DNA from: an uncultured beta proteobacterium
Lineage (GTDB): Bacteria; Pseudomonadota; Gammaproteobacteria; Burkholderiales; Burkholderiaceae_C
NCBI GenBank assembly: GCA_903844215.1
Contig: CAIMSP010000111.1
Span: forward strand, 1-64,000
DNA: 64,000 nucleotides
Direction: 5' to 3'
Part shown: positions 30,166-38,113 of the stretch, piece after piece
Layout of the letters: the number at the start of each line of letters is the position of its first letter
Position numbering within the stretch: position 1 is the stretch's first letter
Notes under the pieces: generated by a model
The model's database searches: none
The model's input: the letters and a program-made list of their open reading frames with translations, nothing else
What the model was told of the DNA's origin: nothing
Program-made: the position numbers and the translations under genes

Positions 30166-30444
30166 TGCCAGCGACTGTCATTAAAAAAGATTCTTGGCTG
30201 TGGCGTAAACCCGACGAATTCCCAAGTTTTTCTTTTTAGAAACAGCTTCAGGCCCGCGGGTCAATCCGGTCGCCGCCGTCCCACCGGTCGGACCGCAAGC
30301 GGCATCGGGGACCGCAACGGGCGCTGGCGGCGCCAGAAAGCGAGACCGTTTTGCGATAGGCCCAGGCCACATGGCCACCTCGGCAGGCCATACGCCGCAA
30401 CGCCCAAAGAAATCACTCACACCCACAGTTGACGGCAACCAGTC
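30166..30444. other. Non-coding stretch between receptor 2 leader and glucokinase promoter
   Basis: No convincing gene. Another GGCGTAAACCC lies at 30202-30212. The rest is GC-rich with small local hairpins and no recognisable element; short open frames here look nothing like known proteins. Confidence 0.4.
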
Positions 30445-30459
30445 CGTTGTTTGACTAGG
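30445..30459. promoter_or_regulatory. Degenerate HexR-like half-site copy
   Basis: CGTTGTTTGACTAGG shares its first 13 bases exactly with the operator at 30558-30572, 113 bp downstream, but the last two bases differ (GG instead of CA). It may be an auxiliary operator for glk. Confidence 0.4.
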
Positions 30460-30557
30460 TCGCTCCTCTTTCATGGTCATCCTTGCGGCCGGTCTTACAC
30501 TGCTAAAGCATGGGTTTACCCCGGTAACGGCAGACTTTGCTTTGCGTTAGACTGCCG

Positions 30558-30572
30558 CGTTGTTTGACTACA
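30558..30572. promoter_or_regulatory. HexR-like operator upstream of glk
   Basis: CGTTGTTTGACTACA, the same left half (CGTTGT) and right half (ACTACA) as the malK operator at 9711-9725. It lies 52 bp before the glucokinase start and probably gives autoregulation of the glk / glk-hexR pair. Confidence 0.6.
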
Positions 30573-30623
30573 TTTACCGGATGCAAATCGTTTTTGCACT
30601 CGGTCTCAAAGGGTAATAAAAAG

Positions 30624-31613
30624 ATGAGTCAGGGTTATCCCAGGTTATTGGGCGACATCGGTGGCACCAACGCAAGGTGGGCTTGGCAGCCTGCGGCGGG
30701 TGCGGCACTGCAAGATATCTCGGTACTGCCATGTAACGCCAGCGCGTCGCTGCAGGAATCGGCCGCCAGCTACCTCTCGGATCGGGGTGCGCAGCGTCCC
30801 CGCTCGGCCGCCATGGGCGTCGCCACGGCGGTGACGGGCGACGAGGTCAGCATGACGAACAACGCCTGGTCGTTCTCGATCGCTGCCTTCAAGCAGGGCC
30901 TGGGCCTTGAGCACTGCCTGGTCATCAATGACTTCACGGCCCTGGCCATGAGCCTGCCTGCGCTGCAGAGCAGCGACCTGCTGGCGATCGGCGGCGGCGC
31001 GGCCATTGCCAACAGCCCGATTGCGCTGATCGGACCCGGCACCGGCCTGGGCGTATCCGGCCTGCTGCCGGATGCCCAGGGCGCCTTTTCTCCGCTCAGC
31101 GGCGAAGGTGGACACGCCACCGTCGCGGCGGCCGACGACCTGGAAAGCGCGGTGCTGGCGTGCTTGCGCCGGCGCTTCGGCCACGTCAGCGCCGAGCGCG
31201 TTCTTTCGGGCGCGGGCTTGATCAACCTGTACCAGGCCGTGAGCGAGCTGAACGGGAAACTACCCCAGGCGCTGGAGGCCTCGGACGTGACGGACAAGGC
31301 CTTGGCGCAAAGTGATGCGGACTGCGTGCGCGCCGTGCAATTGTTCTCCAGCTTTCTGGGCAATGTGGCGGGCAATCTGGCGCTCACCCTGGGTGCGCGT
31401 GGCGGCCTGTATGTCGGTGGTGGTATCGTTCCCCGCTTGGGAGCCGCATTTGACACTCGACTGTTTCGCCAACGATTCGAGGAAAAGGGGCGCTTTCAGG
31501 ACTATCTGCGCCCTATTCCCACCTGGATCATCACGGCGTCCACGCCGGCGCTGATTGGCGCGTCGCGCGCACTGGATGTGATGCCGCAGTCATCCGCCCT
31601 GCCCTTGGCGTGA
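30624..31613 (+). CDS. glk: Glucokinase
   Basis: 329 residues from the ATG at 30624, preceded by AAAGGG; the in-frame ATG at 30537 would overlap the operator and lacks a ribosome site. It has the bacterial Glk (PF02685) layout: phosphate-binding 'LLGDIGGTNARWAW', 'ALIGPGTGLGVSGL', 'PLSGEGGHATVA' (catalytic/substrate loop) and 'GGLYVGGGIVPRL'. It phosphorylates glucose freed by MalQ and amylases to glucose-6-phosphate. It stands 64 bp upstream of a second, fused glucokinase, an unusual tandem duplication. The catalytic Asp region 'LVINDFTALAMSLP' is intact, so both appear functional. Confidence 0.95.
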   Translation: MSQGYPRLLGDIGGTNARWAWQPAAGAALQDISVLPCNASASLQESAASYLSDRGAQRPRSAAMGVATAVTGDEVSMTNNAWSFSIAAFKQGLGLEHCLVINDFTALAMSLPALQSSDLLAIGGGAAIANSPIALIGPGTGLGVSGLLPDAQGAFSPLSGEGGHATVAAADDLESAVLACLRRRFGHVSAERVLSGAGLINLYQAVSELNGKLPQALEASDVTDKALAQSDADCVRAVQLFSSFLGNVAGNLALTLGARGGLYVGGGIVPRLGAAFDTRLFRQRFEEKGRFQDYLRPIPTWIITASTPALIGASRALDVMPQSSALPLA

Positions 31614-31677
31614 AAGAGCGAACTTTCATCATCCGAGGCGGTTCGCAGCCCTTGCACGAAAGTTAGAGGAGTCCGAC

Positions 31678-33627
31678 ATGAGTTTGCCACCGGCGCCCGA
31701 GCGCTACGATCGCCCCCGGCTGCTGGCAGACATCGGTGGCACCTACGCCCGCTTCACGCTGGAGGTGGCGCCGGGGGTGTTCGAGCACACCGTGTCGCGG
31801 CGCTGCGCTGACTACCCGGATTTCCATGCGGCCGTCTCGGCCTATCTGTCAGATCTCTCGGCGCTGTCGATCAAGAATTGCGCCGTGGCCATCGCCAACC
31901 CGGTTGCCGGCGACCTGGTGCAGATGACCAACTACCACTGGCGCTTTTCGATCGAGGAGATGCGGGAGCGCTTGGGCTTGGACAACCTGATGGTGGTGAA
32001 CGACTTCACCGCGCTGGCGATGTCCCTGCCCAGCCTGCTGCCGCAGCAACGCCGTCAGATCGGCGGCGGCGTGGCGGTGCCGCGCAGCGTGGTGGGTTTG
32101 ATCGGTGCGGGCAGCGGTCTGGGTGTTTCCGGGCTGATTCCTGCCGACGACGGCTGGATCGCCCTGGGCACAGAAGGCGGCCACACCAGCTTTTCGCCGC
32201 ACGACGAGCGCGAGGTCTGGATCCTGCAGTATGTCTGGCGCCAGTTTGCCCACGTCTCGTTCGAGCGATTGCTCTCGGGCCCCGGCATTGAGCTGGTTTA
32301 TCGTGCACTGGCCGAGCGCGCCGGCGTTCCAGCAAAGGCCTTGAGCGCACCCGACATCGCGCAGCACGCAATCGACGGCAGCGACCCGGTGTGCAGCGAG
32401 ACCATCGCGGCCTTTTGCGCCATGCTGGGCACGGCGGCGGCCAATCTGGCGGTGACGCAGGGGGCCTTTGGCGGCATCTACATCGGCGGGGGCATCGTTC
32501 CCAAACTGGGCACGCTGTTTGACCAGTCGAAGTTTCGCGAGCGCTTTGAGGACAAGGGGCGTTTCAGCGACTACATGAAGTCCATCCCCACCTTCGTCAT
32601 CACCGCCAGCGACGCCACCTTTGTCGGCGCCTCGGTGATCCTGTCGGCGCAGTTGCGCGGCATGGACTCAGAGAAGGGTTCGGCCATCCTGAGCCAGGTG
32701 CAGCGCGCCCGCGCGCAGTTGTCGCCGGCCGAACAGCGCGTGGCCGACCACGTGCTGGCGCATCCGCACTCGGCGCTGAACGATCCAATCGCGCAAATCG
32801 CGCGCGCGGCCCAGGTGAGTCAGCCCACGGTGATTCGCTTTTGTCGCTCCATGGGCTGCGAAGGCCTGTCCGATTTCAAGCTGCGTCTGGCCTCGGGTCT
32901 GACCGGCACCATGCCGATCACGCACACCCAGGTCACGAGCGAGGACAGCATGCTGGAGCTGGGCGTGAAGGTGTTGAGCAACACCGCCTCGGCCATTTTG
33001 CAGGTGCGCGACCACCTGAACCGTGACGCCATCGAGCGCGCCGTGGGCCTCATCGCGGCGGCGCAGCGGGTCGAGTTCTACGCCGTGGGCCACTACGGCA
33101 ACGTGGCCGACGACGCGCAGTTCAAGTTCTTGCGCGTCGGCGTTTCATCCGCCGCTTACACGATTCCGCAGCTGCAGGGGTTGGCCGCCAACCTGTTGAC
33201 TCCGGGCGTGGTGGCCGTGGTCATCAGCAGCAGCGGCCATGTGCCCGAACTGCTCGATGTGGTGGAAAAGGCCCGCGCACGCGGCGCCACCGTGGTGGCC
33301 ATCACCGCCAGCCAGTCACCGCTGGCGCGCAAGGCGGACGTTGCCCTGATGGTTGATCACCATGAAGACATGGCCACGCAAATGCCCATGATCAGCCGCA
33401 TCCTGCACCTGCTGATGATCGACATCCTGGTCGTGGGCGTGACGCTGCGCCGCGGTGCGCACCATCTGCCCCTGCTGGGCGACGCGGCAAGCGTCGCTCT
33501 GGATGAGGCCCAGGCCGCGCCGGCACCGGCAGCGGCCAAGCGCACCAGCCCCGGCGTGAGCACGGCCGGAACGCTGGCGCATCTGAGTTCGCACAGCCGG
33601 GGCACACCGGGCTTTCAGACCAACTGA
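31678..33627 (+). CDS. Bifunctional glucokinase / HexR (RpiR-family) transcriptional regulator
   Basis: 649 residues. Residues about 1-328 are a complete Glk domain ('LLADIGGTYARFTLE', 'MVVNDFTALAMSLP', 'IGAGSGLGVSGL', 'ALGTEGGHTSF', 'GGIYIGGGIVPKLG'). Residues about 335-415 form an RpiR helix-turn-helix ('LSPAEQRVADHVLAHPHSA', 'AAQVSQPTVIRFCRSMGC'), and about 460-600 a SIS sugar-phosphate-binding domain ('FYAVGHYGNVADDAQFKF', 'VVISSSGHVPELLDVVEKA'). AGAGGAG precedes the ATG. Glk-HexR fusions are known in Burkholderiales; HexR proteins sense KDPG. The HexR-like boxes in this island suggest it controls the glg, mal and TonB/pul operons. Confidence 0.95.
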   Translation: MSLPPAPERYDRPRLLADIGGTYARFTLEVAPGVFEHTVSRRCADYPDFHAAVSAYLSDLSALSIKNCAVAIANPVAGDLVQMTNYHWRFSIEEMRERLGLDNLMVVNDFTALAMSLPSLLPQQRRQIGGGVAVPRSVVGLIGAGSGLGVSGLIPADDGWIALGTEGGHTSFSPHDEREVWILQYVWRQFAHVSFERLLSGPGIELVYRALAERAGVPAKALSAPDIAQHAIDGSDPVCSETIAAFCAMLGTAAANLAVTQGAFGGIYIGGGIVPKLGTLFDQSKFRERFEDKGRFSDYMKSIPTFVITASDATFVGASVILSAQLRGMDSEKGSAILSQVQRARAQLSPAEQRVADHVLAHPHSALNDPIAQIARAAQVSQPTVIRFCRSMGCEGLSDFKLRLASGLTGTMPITHTQVTSEDSMLELGVKVLSNTASAILQVRDHLNRDAIERAVGLIAAAQRVEFYAVGHYGNVADDAQFKFLRVGVSSAAYTIPQLQGLAANLLTPGVVAVVISSSGHVPELLDVVEKARARGATVVAITASQSPLARKADVALMVDHHEDMATQMPMISRILHLLMIDILVVGVTLRRGAHHLPLLGDAASVALDEAQAAPAPAAAKRTSPGVSTAGTLAHLSSHSRGTPGFQTN

Positions 33628-34601
33628 GGCGCAAAGGCCTGACGCAGGGCGCGTGCTGCGTCCTGATGGGCGGTGTGCGCCTGCGGTATGGCGCGACCCA
33701 TCTTGATGAACTCGTGCACCACGCCACGGTAGAGTTCGAGCGTCACCGGCACTGCAGCGGCCCGCAGCTTGTCCGCGTAGGCCAGTCCTTCGTCCAGCAA
33801 GGGATCGCATTCGGCCAGGCCGAACCAGGCCGGCGCCAGGCCGTCCGCATCGACTTGCGCGCCCTGTGCGTCGCAGCCGTCCAGCGGTGCAAAGCGCCAA
33901 TCGGATCGGTCGGCCGGACTGCGCAGATAGTGCGCAAACATCCACTCGATGTGTTCGGCTTCCAGTAAAAAACCATGGCCAAAGCGCTGGTGCGAGGCGC
34001 TGTCTTGCTGCATGGCGCAGCCCGGATAAAACAGCAACTGCAGCGCCAACGCGATGCCTGCGTCCCGCGCCTGCAGCGCGCACACCGCCGCCAGCGTGCC
34101 GCCGGCGCTGTCGCCGCCCACGGCCAGGCGCGTGCCGTCCAAGCCCAAGGCGTGCGCGTTGTCATTGAGCCAGCGCAAGCCATCCCAGGCGTCGTCTGCG
34201 GCCGTGGGAAACGGGTGCTCGGGTGCCAGCCGGTACGCCAGCGAGAGCACGGCGCAATGCGCCAGATGGCTCAGGCTGCGGCACAGCCGGTCGTGCGTGG
34301 CGATGCTGCCGATCGTGAACCCGCCGCCGTGCAGATACAGCAGCACCGGCAGGCGCTCTTGCGTGGGTGCATACAGACGCGCCGCCAGCGGCGCGCCGTC
34401 GCGTGCGGGCAGGCTCAGGTCCTGCACCCGCGCCAGTGGGTGCGCCGCAAGCTCCAGCACATCCGCGCCGACCTCGTAGGCCATGCGCGCCTGCTCCGGC
34501 GTCAAGGCGTGCAGCGGCGCAGGACCGGCGCGCGCCATGCGCTCCAGCACGCTGCGCATGGCCGGCGTCAGCAAGGCGCGCGGGTTACGACGCTGGGGCA
34601 T
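33615..34601 (-). CDS. Alpha/beta hydrolase, hormone-sensitive-lipase family
   Basis: From the ATG at 34601 ('MPQRRNPRALLTPAMRS') it has 328 residues; a GTG at 34631 is an alternative start. HSL-family marks are the oxyanion-hole 'YLHGGGFTIGS', nucleophile elbow 'GDSAGGTLA' and a C-terminal His in 'RGVVHEFIKMG', with the acidic residue in 'LAECDPLLDEG'. It hydrolyses short acyl esters in the cytoplasm; natural substrate unknown. It is convergent with glk-hexR, the two stops overlapping by 13 bases, and lies 57 bp downstream of the GNAT gene. Confidence 0.88.
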   Translation of the reverse strand: MPQRRNPRALLTPAMRSVLERMARAGPAPLHALTPEQARMAYEVGADVLELAAHPLARVQDLSLPARDGAPLAARLYAPTQERLPVLLYLHGGGFTIGSIATHDRLCRSLSHLAHCAVLSLAYRLAPEHPFPTAADDAWDGLRWLNDNAHALGLDGTRLAVGGDSAGGTLAAVCALQARDAGIALALQLLFYPGCAMQQDSASHQRFGHGFLLEAEHIEWMFAHYLRSPADRSDWRFAPLDGCDAQGAQVDADGLAPAWFGLAECDPLLDEGLAYADKLRAAAVPVTLELYRGVVHEFIKMGRAIPQAHTAHQDAARALRQAFAPQLV

Positions 34602-34658
34602 AGGGCGGCTTGGAAAGGTCTGGACGCCCACCCCGTGTGGCGCACCAGAGAAGCGCTG

Positions 34659-35165
34659 CTACACCAGCCACTTTTGCAAAAACTGCGCCTGGCCCAGCGC
34701 CGGGTCGAGCTCGTAGCCGGCAAAGCCCAGACGCTGGTAAAGCCGGCGCGCACTCTGATTGCCCTGGAGCACTTCCAGCGTGAGCTTGCAGGCGCCACGC
34801 TGCAGCGCGATGGCTTCGGCCAAGTTCAGCATCCGTTCGCCCACGCGCTGGCCCCGGTGGCTGGCAAGCACCACCACGTCGTGCACGTTCACCAGCGGAC
34901 GGCACTGGAAGGTGGAAAAACCCTCGATGCAGTTGACCAGTCCGACCGGCTGCCCGGCGTCAAAGGCCAGCACGCTGTAGGCCTGGGGGCGTGCGGCCAG
35001 CGCCGCCACCAGATGGGTCTTGACATGCTCGCTCAGGGCGTGGCCGCCGCCGGCGGGGTCTTGCGCGTAGGCGTCAAGCAGACTCACGAGCGCCGCGGCG
35101 TGCAGTGCGTCCGCATAGTCGGCGCGCAGCACGCGCAGTCCAGACGCTGGAGGCGCGCCCGTCAT
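34659..35165 (-). CDS. GNAT family N-acetyltransferase
   Basis: A 168-residue acetyl-CoA-dependent acetyltransferase of unknown substrate. The GNAT motif A is '[18 protein letters not shown]', and motif B appears as '[19 protein letters not shown]'. Its ATG at 35165 overlaps the glmM stop by 4 bases, so it is probably translated from the folP-glmM transcript. Confidence 0.88.
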   Translation of the reverse strand: MTGAPPASGLRVLRADYADALHAAALVSLLDAYAQDPAGGGHALSEHVKTHLVAALAARPQAYSVLAFDAGQPVGLVNCIEGFSTFQCRPLVNVHDVVVLASHRGQRVGERMLNLAEAIALQRGACKLTLEVLQGNQSARRLYQRLGFAGYELDPALGQAQFLQKWLV

Positions 35166-36496
35166 GCCAATTCAAGCGTTTGGGCGATGCGCTGTGCGCC
35201 GCTCAGGGCCACGACCGGATCGCGCGCCTCGACCATCACGCGCAGCAGCGGCTCGGTGCCGCTGGCGCGAATGAGCACGCGCCCGGTGCTGCCCAGTTCG
35301 GCCTCGACCAATTGGGTCGCGCTGCAAAAGCGCGCGTTGTTCTGCCACTCCTGACCCGGGCGCAGGCGCACATTGATCAGCGTCTGGGGAAACAGTGTCA
35401 CGTCGGCCAGCAGTTGCACCATGCTCTTGGCGCTGCGCGCGCAGGCCTGCAGCACCTGCAGCGCCGAGATCAGGCCGTCACCCGTGCTGTGCTTGTCCAG
35501 CGCCAGCAGGTGGCCCGAGCCTTCGCCACCGAGCAGCCAGCCACGCCGCTCCAGTTCCTCCAGCACGTAGCGGTCGCCGACCTTGGCGCGCACGAACTCC
35601 ACGCCCAGCGCCTGCAAGGCGACTTCGACCGCCATATTCGTCATCAGCGTTCCCACGGCTCCGGGCACGGCCTCGCCGCGATCCAGGCGCTCCTTGACCA
35701 TCAGGTAAAGAACCTCGTCGCCATTGAACAAGCGCCCCGCTGCATCCACGATCTGCAGGCGGTCGGCATCCCCGTCCAGCGCGATGCCGTAGTCGGCCTG
35801 GTGCGTCTTGACGGCCTCGATCAGCGCCTCGGGATGGGTTGCGCCCACTTTGTGATTGATGTTCAGGCCGTCGGGTGCGCAGCCGATGGCAATGACCTCG
35901 GCCCCGAGTTCGTGGAACACCTCGGGTGCGATGTGATAGGCCGCACCATGGGCCGCGTCCACCACGATCTTCAGGCCCTTGAGCGTGAGGTCGTTGGCAA
36001 ACGTGCTCTTGCAAAATTCGATGTAGCGCCCGGCGGCATCGTCCAGCCGGCGCGTGCGGCCCAGCGCCGCAGACTCGACCCACACCGGCGGCTCTTCCAG
36101 CGCGGCTTCGACCGATTGCTCCCAGGCGTCGGGCAATTTGGCGCCCTGCGCGCTGAAGAACTTGATGCCGTTGTCGGCAAAGGGGTTGTGGCTCGCGCTG
36201 ATGACCACGCCCAGCGACGCGCGCTGCGTGCGTGTCAGATAGGCCACGCCAGGCGTGGGCAAGGGGCCGAGCAAAACCACATCCACGCCGGCCGAGTTAA
36301 AGCCGCTCTCCAGGGCGCTTTCCAGCATGTAGCCTGAAATGCGCGTGTCCTTGCCGATCAGCACCGTCGGGCGGGCTTCGGACTTCTTCAACACGCGCCC
36401 CACGGCATGCGCCAAGCGCAGCACGAAGTCAGGGGTGATGGGCGCCTGGCCGACGGTGCCGCGAATGCCGTCGGTACCGAAATATTTTCTCGTCAT
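35162..36496 (-). CDS. glmM: Phosphoglucosamine mutase
   Basis: 444 residues, standard GlmM length. It interconverts glucosamine-6-phosphate and glucosamine-1-phosphate for UDP-GlcNAc and peptidoglycan synthesis. Signatures: '[10 protein letters not shown]', phosphoserine loop '[12 protein letters not shown]', metal loop '[12 protein letters not shown]', sugar loop 'GEGSGHLL' and phosphate site '[12 protein letters not shown]'. It overlaps folP by 4 bp, the conserved folP-glmM pairing. Confidence 0.97.
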   Translation of the reverse strand: MTRKYFGTDGIRGTVGQAPITPDFVLRLAHAVGRVLKKSEARPTVLIGKDTRISGYMLESALESGFNSAGVDVVLLGPLPTPGVAYLTRTQRASLGVVISASHNPFADNGIKFFSAQGAKLPDAWEQSVEAALEEPPVWVESAALGRTRRLDDAAGRYIEFCKSTFANDLTLKGLKIVVDAAHGAAYHIAPEVFHELGAEVIAIGCAPDGLNINHKVGATHPEALIEAVKTHQADYGIALDGDADRLQIVDAAGRLFNGDEVLYLMVKERLDRGEAVPGAVGTLMTNMAVEVALQALGVEFVRAKVGDRYVLEELERRGWLLGGEGSGHLLALDKHSTGDGLISALQVLQACARSAKSMVQLLADVTLFPQTLINVRLRPGQEWQNNARFCSATQLVEAELGSTGRVLIRASGTEPLLRVMVEARDPVVALSGAQRIAQTLELA

Positions 36497-37362
36497 GAAT
36501 GGATTCCTTCACCTTCGATTGTCGCAGCAGCGTCCAGCGCTTCCAAAATCTTCAGGGCCGCCACGGTCGCCTGCACGTCGTGCACCCGCACGATGCTCGC
36601 GCCGCGCTGCACCGCCAGCAGCGCCGCCGCCACGCTGGGCCCGATGCGTTGCTCCACGTCCAGCCCGGTGAGCGCGCCCAAAGTTGACTTGCGCGACCAA
36701 CCGAGCAGCAGCGGGTAGCCCAGCTTCAGCAGCTCGCGCTGGCGCGCCAGCAGTTGCAGGTTGTGCGCCACCGTCTTGCCAAAACCGATGCCCGGGTCCA
36801 GCGCCAGGCGCGCGCGCTGCACGCCCGCCAGCTCCAGCGCCTGCGCCCTGGCCTGCAAGAAGCGGCCGACCTGTGCCACGGCGTCGCCTGCCATGGGTTC
36901 GAGCTGCATGCTCTGCGGCTCGCGGTGCATGTGCATCAGGCACACGCCGCAGGCGCCATGCCGCAGCACGACCTGCTGCGCGCCGGGCTGGCGCAGCGCC
37001 CAGATGTCGTTCACGATGTCGGCGCCCAGGTCCAGCGCGGCCTGCATCACTTCGGCTTTGTAGGTGTCAATCGAAATCGCAACGCCCAGCTTCAGCGCTT
37101 CGCGCAGCACCGGCAGCAAACGCTCCAGTTCGTCGCGCGCCGAAAGCGGCGTGGCACCGGGGCGCGTGGACTCCGCACCCAGGTCCAGGATATGAGCGCC
37201 TTCGCGCAGCAGTTGTTCGCAGTGGTGCAAGGCCGCGTTCGGCTCGGCGCGCCGTCCGCCATCGGAAAATGAGTCGGGCGTGAGGTTGACAATGCCCATC
37301 ACCTGGGGCCGTTGCAGGTCCAGTGCGAAGCGTGTCGTGTTCCAGGTCAGGGCGGGTGTCAT
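36493..37362 (-). CDS. folP: Dihydropteroate synthase
   Basis: 289 residues. It condenses p-aminobenzoate with dihydropterin pyrophosphate in folate synthesis, and is the sulfonamide target. Motifs: '[16 protein letters not shown]', '[13 protein letters not shown]', '[10 protein letters not shown]', '[10 protein letters not shown]' and the C-terminal '[12 protein letters not shown]'. In many proteobacteria folP follows ftsH; here its upstream neighbour is a divergent CBS-domain gene, so ftsH has been separated. Confidence 0.97.
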   Translation of the reverse strand: MTPALTWNTTRFALDLQRPQVMGIVNLTPDSFSDGGRRAEPNAALHHCEQLLREGAHILDLGAESTRPGATPLSARDELERLLPVLREALKLGVAISIDTYKAEVMQAALDLGADIVNDIWALRQPGAQQVVLRHGACGVCLMHMHREPQSMQLEPMAGDAVAQVGRFLQARAQALELAGVQRARLALDPGIGFGKTVAHNLQLLARQRELLKLGYPLLLGWSRKSTLGALTGLDVEQRIGPSVAAALLAVQRGASIVRVHDVQATVAALKILEALDAAATIEGEGIHS

Positions 37363-37531
37363 GGGTGCCGATTTTCCCAGAATCAGGGAGAACCCTAGGC
37401 GACCCGCCGGCTAAGCTGGGCGCTCGCTCGGTAGAATCCCTAGGCAGCCACCCTGGCGCCCGGTTTGGAAGGGATTCCAAGCGACCGTCCAGCGTTCTCT
37501 GCAAGTTGCCAAATATTTCCTTTTTTTTCTT

Positions 37532-37954
37532 ATGTTTGATCAAGCCATCAAGAAAATCATGCAGCCGGAGAAATTTCTGTCTGCCTCCGCGCAAACCAGC
37601 GTCAGTGAAGCCGCGCGCCTCATGGCCGAAAGGAATGTCGGCGCGGTGCTGGTACTTGATGCGCACGCGCTGATCGGCATCTTCACCGAACGCGACGTGG
37701 TATTTCGCGTGGTTGCGAAGGGACTCGACCCCAAGCTCACGCCGCTGCAGGACGTGATGACCCCCTCACCCATCAGCCTGGGACCCAAGGCCAGTTACGG
37801 ACACGCGATGTTGCTGATGCACGAGAACGGGTTTCGCCACATCCCGGTGGTGGAAGACGGCCACCCGATCGGCATCGTGTCATCGCGCAATGCGATGGAC
37901 CCGGATTTGGAAGAGTTCGTCGCGGAAGAACGCCGTCGCGAGCACCATCGCTGA
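37532..37954 (+). CDS. CBS-pair domain protein
   Basis: 140 residues made almost wholly of two CBS motifs: about 8-60 ('FLSASAQTSVSEAARLMAERNVGAVLVLD') and 75-125 ('PISLGPKASYGHAMLLMHENGFRHIPVV'). Stand-alone CBS proteins bind adenine nucleotides and modulate partners; the partner is unknown. The region before the ATG is a pyrimidine tract (TTTCCTTTTTTTTCTT) without a Shine-Dalgarno; an ATG at 37559 is an alternative but would cut the first motif. Confidence 0.85.
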   Translation: MFDQAIKKIMQPEKFLSASAQTSVSEAARLMAERNVGAVLVLDAHALIGIFTERDVVFRVVAKGLDPKLTPLQDVMTPSPISLGPKASYGHAMLLMHENGFRHIPVVEDGHPIGIVSSRNAMDPDLEEFVAEERRREHHR

Positions 37955-38113
37955 CTGGCCGTTCGGGCCCCAGGTTGGATCGAGGCCCTGAACAGGGGCA
38001 GCGCTCCTTGAGCGTTTCATGTCCTTATGCGTTTTTTTCATGAGATCGAAAGAGCCTGGGCGCGCTGCGCGAGCCTAGAATGCCGGGCATCCACAAGATG
38101 ATTCGGAGCTCAC

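Noticed and set aside
30115-30480. Short open frames on both strands in the glk upstream region
   Set aside because: No ribosome site, no recognisable domain and overlap with operator-like repeats; treated as non-coding.
30710-30719. Further CAAGATATC match inside glk
   Set aside because: It lies within conserved coding sequence (LQDISVLP), lacks the second half of the palindrome and is explained by codons.
31621-31664. AACTTTC/GAAAGTT inverted repeat between the two glucokinase genes
   Set aside because: Seven-base arms with a 30-base loop are easily found by chance; no supporting context.
38002-38014. Small CGCTC/GAGCG hairpin before gdhB, as a terminator of the CBS gene
   Set aside because: Only a 5-bp stem with a 3-base loop and no adjacent T-tract.
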